Origin: an uncultured Bacteroidales bacterium
GTDB lineage: Bacteria > Bacteroidota > Bacteroidia > Bacteroidales > Bacteroidaceae
Direction of reading: 5' to 3'
Assembly (NCBI GenBank): GCA_937901185.1
Contig: CALCHR010000205.1
Location: 1-17,418, forward strand
DNA: 17,418 nt
Shown here piece by piece: positions 7,596 to 12,894 of this stretch; within the stretch, counting starts at the first letter, position 1, and each line of letters opens with the position of its first letter. The notes beneath the pieces were generated by a model. It did no database searches and was not told where the DNA came from. It was given only the letters and a program-made list of their open reading frames with translations. The position numbers and the translations under genes are program-made.

Positions 7596-8621
7596 ATGAA
7601 CAACGTTTTTGTATATTGTGAAATAGATAAGTACACCGTCGAAGAAGTATCCTACGAGCTTCTGACCAAAGGCCGCAAACTGGCCAACGAACTCGGTGTG
7701 CAACTCGAAGCCGTTGCTGCCGGTCATGGCATCACCGGTAAGGTGGAGAAAGAAATCCTCTCATACGGAGTAGATAAGCTCCACGTCTTCGACGCCGAAG
7801 GACTCTATCCCTACACCACTAAGCCCCACACCAGCATACTTGTCAATCTCTTCAAGGAAGAGCAGCCGCAAATCTGCCTGATGGGTGCCACCGTCATTGG
7901 TCGCGACCTCGGACCCCGCGTAAGCTCCTCGCTCCATAGCGGACTTACCGCCGACTGCACCTCTCTTGAAATCGGCGACTACGACGACCGCAAGAGCGGC
8001 AAACACTACGACGGCCTGCTCTATCAGATTCGCCCCGCCTTCGGAGGTAACATCGTGGCCACCATCGTGAACCCCGACAACCGTCCGCAAATGGCCACCG
8101 TGCGTAGCGGTGTGATGAAAGCCGAAAAAGTGGCCGAAGGAAGCCACCAAGGCGAAGTGGTCTATCAAGACGTAGCTAAGTACGTGCCCGAGACCGACTA
8201 TGTGGTGCGCGTCATAGAGCGCCACGTAGAAAAGGCCAACAACAACCTGAAAGGCGCTCCCATCGTGGTGGCCGGAGGTTATGGCGTAGGCTCGAAAGAA
8301 GGCTTCGACTTGCTTCAGAAGTTGGCCGACGAGCTCCACGGCGAAGTAGGCGCTACACGCGCAGCCGTCGATGCAGGATTCTGCGAGCACGACAGACAAA
8401 TTGGACAGACCGGCGTCACCGTACGTCCTAAGGTGTACATCGCCTGCGGCATCAGCGGCGCCATCCAGCACGTGGCCGGAATGAAAGAGAGCGGCATCGT
8501 CATCTCCATCAACACCGACCCCAACGCACCCATCAACCAATTGGCCGACTACGTTATCGAAGGAAGCGTAGAAGAGGTTGTTCCAAAAATGATTAAGTAC
8601 TACAAGGAAAACAGTAAGTAA
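7596..8621 (+). CDS. etfA: Electron transfer flavoprotein, alpha subunit
   Basis: The protein has 341 residues. It is the FAD-carrying partner of EtfB. The N-terminal half is the alpha/beta domain ('VFVYCEIDKYTVEEVSYELL'). The C-terminal FAD domain (about 255-330) has the expected run: RAAVDAGFCEHDRQIGQTG, then VRPKVYIACGISGAIQH, then 'INTDPNAPINQLADYVIEG'. The ATG at 7596 follows an A-rich stretch with no Shine-Dalgarno sequence. The stop is separated by one base from the acyl-CoA dehydrogenase ATG at 8623, so the two are almost certainly translated from one message. Confidence 0.95.
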   Translation: MNNVFVYCEIDKYTVEEVSYELLTKGRKLANELGVQLEAVAAGHGITGKVEKEILSYGVDKLHVFDAEGLYPYTTKPHTSILVNLFKEEQPQICLMGATVIGRDLGPRVSSSLHSGLTADCTSLEIGDYDDRKSGKHYDGLLYQIRPAFGGNIVATIVNPDNRPQMATVRSGVMKAEKVAEGSHQGEVVYQDVAKYVPETDYVVRVIERHVEKANNNLKGAPIVVAGGYGVGSKEGFDLLQKLADELHGEVGATRAAVDAGFCEHDRQIGQTGVTVRPKVYIACGISGAIQHVAGMKESGIVISINTDPNAPINQLADYVIEGSVEEVVPKMIKYYKENSK

Positions 8622-8622
8622 T

Positions 8623-10332
8623 ATGGCAAACTGCTATACAGACCATCCCGAACTGCGCTTTGAGTTGAACCACCCACTCATGAAGCGCATCGTGGAACTC
8701 AAAGAGAGAAACTTCCGCGATAAAGACAATTTTGACTACGCGCCGCTCGACTTTGAAGACGCAATGGATAGCTACGACCGCGTGCTTGACATCGTGGGCG
8801 AGATAACCGGTACCACCATCGCCGACAACGCCGAGGGTGTAGACATCGAAGGTCCGCACCACGAAGGCGACCGTGTGCGCTACGCCAGTGGTACAGCCGA
8901 GAACCTCGCAGCTATGGTGGGCGCCGGCATGAACGGAATGACCATGCCCCGCAAATACGACGGCCTCAACTTCCCCATCACGCCCTACACTATGTGTGCC
9001 GAAATCGTAGCCGCAAAGGACGCCGGCTTCGGCAACATCTGGAGCTTGCAAGACTGTATTGAAACGCTCTACGAATTTGGCAACGAGGATCAGCACAGCC
9101 GCTTCATCCCCCGCATCTGCGCCGGCGAAACCATGTCAATGGACTTGACCGAGCCCGACGCAGGCTCCGACCTTCAGAGCGTACAGCTCAAGGCCACTTA
9201 CGATGAGGCTGAGGGCTGCTGGCGCTTGAATGGCGTGAAGCGCTTTATTACCAACGGCGACGCAGACCTTCACTTGGTGCTCGCCCGTTCTGAAGAGGGC
9301 ACCTCAGATGGTCGCGGCCTCTCTATGTTCATCTACGACAAGCGCGACGGAGGCGTCAACGTGCGCCGCATAGAGCACAAGCTCGGTATCCACGGCTCGC
9401 CCACCTGCGAACTGGTTTACAAAAATGCCAAGGCCGAACTCTGCGGCGACCGCAAGCTCGGTTTAATTAAATACGTAATGGCCTTGATGAACGGCGCCCG
9501 CTTGGGCATCGCCGCACAGAGCGTTGGCCTTTCACAGGCGGCTTACGATGAAGGTCTGGCCTATGCTCGCGACCGCGAACAGTTTGGCAAAGCCATCATC
9601 AACTTCCCCGCCGTGTACGACATGCTCGCGCTGATGAAAGCCAAGCTCGATGCCGGCCGCGCACTGCTCTATCAGTGCAGCCGCTATGTGGACATCTACA
9701 AAGCCCTCGATGACATTGCCCGCGAGCGCAAGCTCGAGCCCGAAGAGCGCCAAGAGCAGAAGAAGTACGCCAAGTTGGCCGACTCCCTCACTCCTTTGGC
9801 CAAGGGTATGAACTCCGAATACTGCAACCAGAACACTTACGACGCGTTGCAGATACACGGCGGCTCAGGCTTTATGATGGACTATCCCATTCAGCGCTAT
9901 GTTCGCGACGCCCGTATCACCAACATCTACGAAGGCACCACTCAGTTGCAGGTGGTGGCAGCCATTCGCTACGTGACCAACGGCTCTTACCTTGCCCAGA
10001 TGCGCGAGTTCGAGCAAGAGGAAGTGAGCGAGGCAATGAAGCCCCTCCAGGCACGCGCCGCCAAGATGGCCGACCGCTTCGAAGAGGCTACCAACTACGT
10101 AAAGGATGCCAAGGACCAAGAGTTGCACGACATCTGTGCACGCCACCTTATGGAAATGGCAGCCGACGTCATTATGCTCCACCTCATCGTGCGCAACGCC
10201 ACCGTAGCGCCCGAGATGTTTGAAAAGTCGGCACGCGTCTACGCCAACTTTGTAGAGGCCGAGATTGCCAAGCACCATGCTTGGGTGATGAACATGACTG
10301 CCGAGCAGTTGGCCGACTATCGTCACGCATAA
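8623..10332 (+). CDS. Acyl-CoA dehydrogenase
   Basis: The protein has 569 residues, longer than the roughly 380 of short-chain enzymes because of a C-terminal extension (about 470-569). It would oxidise an acyl-CoA to the 2-enoyl-CoA, or run in the reducing direction, passing electrons through the co-encoded EtfBA. The FAD/substrate loop LTEPDAGSD is at 175-183. The catalytic-base region reads 'ITNIYEGTTQLQ' with Glu437, after GGSGFMMDYPIQRYVRDAR. The substrate cannot be read from the sequence; a butyryl-CoA-type role in an anaerobe is plausible but unproven. It is the last gene of the operon, closed by a strong hairpin terminator 20 bases after the stop. Confidence 0.94.
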   Translation: MANCYTDHPELRFELNHPLMKRIVELKERNFRDKDNFDYAPLDFEDAMDSYDRVLDIVGEITGTTIADNAEGVDIEGPHHEGDRVRYASGTAENLAAMVGAGMNGMTMPRKYDGLNFPITPYTMCAEIVAAKDAGFGNIWSLQDCIETLYEFGNEDQHSRFIPRICAGETMSMDLTEPDAGSDLQSVQLKATYDEAEGCWRLNGVKRFITNGDADLHLVLARSEEGTSDGRGLSMFIYDKRDGGVNVRRIEHKLGIHGSPTCELVYKNAKAELCGDRKLGLIKYVMALMNGARLGIAAQSVGLSQAAYDEGLAYARDREQFGKAIINFPAVYDMLALMKAKLDAGRALLYQCSRYVDIYKALDDIARERKLEPEERQEQKKYAKLADSLTPLAKGMNSEYCNQNTYDALQIHGGSGFMMDYPIQRYVRDARITNIYEGTTQLQVVAAIRYVTNGSYLAQMREFEQEEVSEAMKPLQARAAKMADRFEEATNYVKDAKDQELHDICARHLMEMAADVIMLHLIVRNATVAPEMFEKSARVYANFVEAEIAKHHAWVMNMTAEQLADYRHA

Positions 10333-10351
10333 TTTCTCAATCCCTATATCA

Positions 10352-10398
10352 GGGGCACCGTTCTCGTACAGCGCTGAGCGGTGCCCATTTTTCTTTTC
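10352..10398 (+). terminator. Intrinsic terminator of the etfBA-acyl-CoA dehydrogenase operon
   Basis: gggcaccg (10353-10360) and cggtgccc (10379-10386) form a perfect 8-base stem around an 18-base loop. It is followed directly by atttttctttt. The T-run ends about four bases before the ATG of the WYL gene at 10402, so the terminator fills almost the whole 69-base gap. Confidence 0.85.
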
Positions 10399-10401
10399 GG
10401 T

Positions 10402-11259
10402 ATGAACAAATCTCTCTGGCTCGTTCGCCTGCTCTCCCGCCATGGTAGGCTCTCCAAGCAGGACATCCTCGACGCATGGCGCGACGTGGACGAGAAAGGA
10501 CTGCCCATGGCGGCCAGCACTTTTTATGACAACCGCCGTTACCTGGAGGAGCGCTACAACATACGCCTCATCTGCCGCGATCGCCTTTACAGCATTGAGC
10601 ACATGGGCGATAGCACCCACCCCATCGTGGAGCAGATGTTGCGCAGCGACGTGTGGGACACACCCGCCGAGATGCCCCTCTCCGTAGGCGGTGCCCACTG
10701 GATAGCGCTCATTGCCGAGGCCATAGAGAAAAGGCAACTGCTGCAGATGGACTATGCGCCCTACGACAAAGCGCCCTTCCAAACCATCCTTGCGCCCTAT
10801 TGTCTTTACCCCATTCGCGGCTGGTCCTACGTGGTGGGCCATAGTTCCGCCCACAGCGAGGTACGCACCTTTGCCCTCGACCGCATAGAGACGCTCCGCC
10901 TGCTCCCCACTCGCTATAAACGCCCTACTGACTTTGACGCCGCCACTTACTTTCGCCATAGTTTTGGCGCCTACGGCGGCAGCCATATCAAGGCCGAACA
11001 CTTGCTTATACAGACCGATGCCGACACGGCGGCCTATCTGCGGCAGCGCCCCCTGCATGCCACGCAGCGCAAAGTGGGCCACAGCCACCCCGATGGCTCC
11101 GTCTGTTTCGAGATGGACGTGGCGCTCACCCGCGACCTGGTGAAAGAACTGCTCTCCTTTGGTGCGGCACTCAAAGTGCTGGCCCCGGCCCACCTCTGTC
11201 GCACCATGAGCGAACAACTCAGCAAGGCGGCCGAGGCTTATCACACCGACGTGCCGTAG
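10402..11259 (+). CDS. WYL-domain transcriptional regulator with N-terminal winged helix
   Basis: The protein has 285 residues. Residues 1-66 form a winged-helix DNA-binding domain ('KSLWLVRLLSRHGRLSKQDIL' and 'MAASTFYDNRRYLEE'). Residues of about 100-170 form a WYL domain ending in the conserved RTFALDRI (155-162). Residues of about 195-275 form the C-terminal WCX-like region ('LLSFGAALKVLAPAHL'). WYL domains are thought to sense ligands, often nucleotides or nucleic acids. The signature W-Y-L is changed here to W141-S-Y-V. The start is ATG 10402; the frame is open to a GTG at 10381, which lies inside the upstream terminator. No good promoter is seen between the genes, so expression may depend on read-through. 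Its target genes are unknown. Confidence 0.88.
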   Translation: MNKSLWLVRLLSRHGRLSKQDILDAWRDVDEKGLPMAASTFYDNRRYLEERYNIRLICRDRLYSIEHMGDSTHPIVEQMLRSDVWDTPAEMPLSVGGAHWIALIAEAIEKRQLLQMDYAPYDKAPFQTILAPYCLYPIRGWSYVVGHSSAHSEVRTFALDRIETLRLLPTRYKRPTDFDAATYFRHSFGAYGGSHIKAEHLLIQTDADTAAYLRQRPLHATQRKVGHSHPDGSVCFEMDVALTRDLVKELLSFGAALKVLAPAHLCRTMSEQLSKAAEAYHTDVP

Positions 11260-11316
11260 AAAAGCAAGGTCGCTGCAGCCTATCAAAGACAGAATTCCGT
11301 ACCGACTTATCTGAAC

Positions 11317-11359
11317 AAAAAAGGGACTTCCTTCACCTCCGGAAATCCCTTCTTTTTTT
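11317..11359. terminator. Intrinsic terminator after the WYL gene
   Basis: gggacttcc (11323-11331) pairs with ggaaatccc (11341-11349) at 8 of 9 positions around a 9-base loop. It is flanked by six A on the left and, after TTC, seven T on the right. The A/T flanks make it usable from either strand, but for the minus-strand operon it would be a second, distal stop. Confidence 0.8.
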
Positions 11360-11378
11360 ACCCCTACATCACCCCCGT

Positions 11379-11464
11379 TTTCTTAGTAGCTTTCTAGGAA
11401 AACTTAGTAAACTACAAATTTTTCCTAGTAAACTCCGAGTTTTTCCTAGAAGTTTACTAAGAAA
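11379..11464. repeat. Intergenic inverted-repeat element B
   Basis: This is an 86-base element between convergent genes, built like the one at 6336-6425. The outer arms TTTCTTAGTA (11379-11388) and TACTAAGAAA (11455-11464) are a perfect 10-base inverted repeat. The inner arms are CTAGGAAAA (11394-11402) and TTTTTCCTAG (11419-11428), with a second TTTTTCCTAGA starting at 11440, 21 bases after the first. The word TAGTAAACT appears at 11405-11413 and 11426-11434 (21 bases apart), and its inverse AGTTTACTAA at 11451-11460. Distances between the shared blocks are identical to element A (25 and 21 bases), while the private words differ. It lies between two terminators, so it is not needed to end either transcript. 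Function unknown. Confidence 0.85.
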
Positions 11465-11664
11465 TGGCCGAAAATGGCCCTTGATTTTTAAGTACTTACA
11501 AAGGAAAAAAACTGTTGCTCTCCGGTGCTCGGGAAAGGTATGATGAGCGTCCGGTAAGAACGTAAGCGTCGACGGAGTTTGTTATGTATTTTTATGGTTG
11601 ATTAAGGATTTTTGAGAAAACAGACCCGGGATTTTTGGCCATTCGGAGCCGAAAATGGGGGCTT
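11465..11664. other. Non-coding stretch between element B and the ompH terminator
   Basis: I see no gene in these 200 bases. After the element, aaaatggcccttgattt resembles the stretch after element A. Further on, ggtatgatgagcgtccgg (11537-11554) resembles ggtgatgagcatcggg in the tail of element A. ggatttttg occurs twice, at 11606-11614 and 11629-11637. There is no TAnnTTTG box that would suggest a small RNA gene. Confidence 0.4.
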
Positions 11665-11705
11665 GAAAGAAAAAAGGATGCGCCACGGCGGTGGCACATC
11701 CTTTT
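11665..11705 (-). terminator. Intrinsic terminator of the bamA-ompH operon
   Basis: aaaaggatg (11672-11680) and catcctttt (11697-11705) form the outer stem. gccac and gtggc form the inner stem, with one C/A mismatch between them and a 4-base ggcg loop. On the minus strand the stem leads into a run of T (ccttttttcttt). It lies 21 bases after the ompH stop and closes the outer-membrane operon. Confidence 0.88.
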
Positions 11706-11726
11706 GAAATTTTGTATGTCAGAAAT

Positions 11727-12272
11727 TTATTTTGCAGCGGCGGGAGCGGCAGTAGTTGAAGCTACGATGCCGAGCTTGCCCATCACCTTCTTGGTAACAT
11801 CTTCGCTCAGTGTTTCGTTGAAGAAGATGCCGGCAGCCTGAGAGGCAGACTTGTCGATGATGTACACATAGCCACCTTCGCGAGCCACGCTGTTTACAGC
11901 CTCAACAACCTTCTGAATGACGGGCTGCATTTTGGTCTGCTGAGCCTGCTGGAAAGCCTGTGAGTTGTCCTGCACAGCTTGCTCGTAGCGCTGGCGCAAG
12001 TCCATGATTTCTTGCTCTTTACGCTGGCGGATGTTGGCAGGGGTAGAGTCGTTTACCTCAGTCTGATATTTCTCATACTTGGTCTGGATTTCCTTCTCCA
12101 TATCGGCAAGGTCAGCCTGGAATTTCTTACCCATGTTTTCAAGCTCAGTTTGGGCAGTTTTGTAAGCGGGCAATGCCTGCATTACGTCTGCATAGTTGAA
12201 GTGAGCAAACTTCTGTGCCGCGAGGCTCAAGGGGGCTGCTACGAGGAGCAGCATCAAGATTTTCTTCATCAT
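11727..12272 (-). CDS. OmpH/Skp family periplasmic chaperone (distal copy)
   Basis: The protein has 181 residues. A signal peptide covers about residues 1-19 ('KKILMLLLVAAPLSLAAQ'). The middle (about 35-125) is a charged, glutamine- and lysine-rich helical region, as in the tentacle arms of Skp. The end folds back into a beta segment ('GGYVYIIDKSASQAAGIFF') and finishes in an alanine-rich tail. Skp trimers hold unfolded outer-membrane proteins in the periplasm before insertion by BamA. The start has two adjacent ATG codons (12270-12272 and 12267-12269) and the choice is open. This is the second of two ompH paralogues here; the two are clearly diverged. It ends the operon and is followed by a strong terminator. 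Confidence 0.9.
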   Translation of the reverse strand: MMKKILMLLLVAAPLSLAAQKFAHFNYADVMQALPAYKTAQTELENMGKKFQADLADMEKEIQTKYEKYQTEVNDSTPANIRQRKEQEIMDLRQRYEQAVQDNSQAFQQAQQTKMQPVIQKVVEAVNSVAREGGYVYIIDKSASQAAGIFFNETLSEDVTKKVMGKLGIVASTTAAPAAAK

Positions 12273-12316
12273 TTTCTTTTATAGTTTTAAGTTGATATTC
12301 TGGTTTCTGACATGCA

Positions 12317-12344
12317 GCGGAGAAAACTCTGCGTTGCAAAGATA
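12317..12344 (-). promoter_or_regulatory. Possible internal promoter box and leader hairpin before the distal ompH
   Basis: On the minus strand TATCTTTG (12344-12337), followed by C, matches the TAnnTTTG box and lies just before the coding start of the distal ompH. No TTG is seen 17-23 bases upstream, so the promoter would be incomplete. Downstream of the box, gcggag/ctctgc (12317-12322 and 12327-12332) can form a 6-base hairpin with one G-T pair. Together they could give the distal copy extra or separate expression. Confidence 0.35.
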
Positions 12345-12350
12345 GTGATT

Positions 12351-12860
12351 TTATCTGGAATAGCCGAGCTTGGTCAGCACATCGTTGCTGATGTCGATGC
12401 TGGGCGAGGCGAAGATGATGCCGTTGTCGGCGGCGCGGTCGAGCACCAATTGGTAGCCCTTGCTCTGCGAGATGCCCTTCACAGCATTGTAGATTTCTTC
12501 TTGGATAGGCTCAATCAGGGCTACGCGCTTTTTGTAGAGCTCGCCTTGCGGACCAAAGTATTTCTTACGCAGTTCGGCCGCCTCTTTCTCTTTCTCTACG
12601 ATGGCCTCTTCCTGCTCTTTCTTTTGGGCTTCGGAGAGGAACACGGCTTCGTTCTGATAGTTCTTGTAGAGGGTCTGTGCCTGGTTGTTGAGGGCTTCGA
12701 TTTCAGCCTGCCATTTCTTAGAAACTTGGTTGAGCTGTTCGTTGGCACGCTCATAGGCCGGGATGTTGCTCAGTATGTACTCCATGTCGATGAGTGCATA
12801 TTTCTGCGCTGCGGCATTGAGGCCGATGGCCAGGAATAGGAGGATGAAAATTTTTCTCAT
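12351..12860 (-). CDS. OmpH/Skp family periplasmic chaperone (proximal copy)
   Basis: The protein has 169 residues. It starts with a signal peptide ('RKIFILLFLAIGLNAAAQ', about 1-18). A long charged helical region rich in Lys, Glu and Gln (about 35-120) is followed by a closing segment 'KGYQLVLDRAADNGIIF' like that of Skp. As a periplasmic chaperone it would hand barrel proteins to the Bam complex. It starts 34 bases after the bamA stop, so it is co-transcribed with bamA. The distal paralogue follows after a 78-base gap. The pair arrangement is, from memory, common in Bacteroidales; whether the two form mixed trimers is unknown. Confidence 0.9.
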   Translation of the reverse strand: MRKIFILLFLAIGLNAAAQKYALIDMEYILSNIPAYERANEQLNQVSKKWQAEIEALNNQAQTLYKNYQNEAVFLSEAQKKEQEEAIVEKEKEAAELRKKYFGPQGELYKKRVALIEPIQEEIYNAVKGISQSKGYQLVLDRAADNGIIFASPSIDISNDVLTKLGYSR

Positions 12861-12894
12861 AGCTATGTCTATTATAATAATGTGTTGCTGTTGC

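Noticed and set aside
7761..8540. A 259-codon open frame on the minus strand inside etfA.
   Set aside because: Shadow of etfA; no protein signature.
10219..10252. TTTG, 22 bases, CAACTTTG inside the dehydrogenase gene as a promoter for the WYL gene.
   Set aside because: The -7 box lacks the conserved first T and the spacing is at the edge of the range, so it is too weak to list.
10381..10401. GTG at 10381 as the WYL gene start.
   Set aside because: It is part of the terminator stem; ATG 10402 fits the winged-helix start.
9865..11286. A 473-codon open frame on the minus strand across the acyl-CoA dehydrogenase and WYL genes.
   Set aside because: It crosses two clear genes and a strong terminator and has a composition (His, Gly, Val) typical of antisense reading of these genes.
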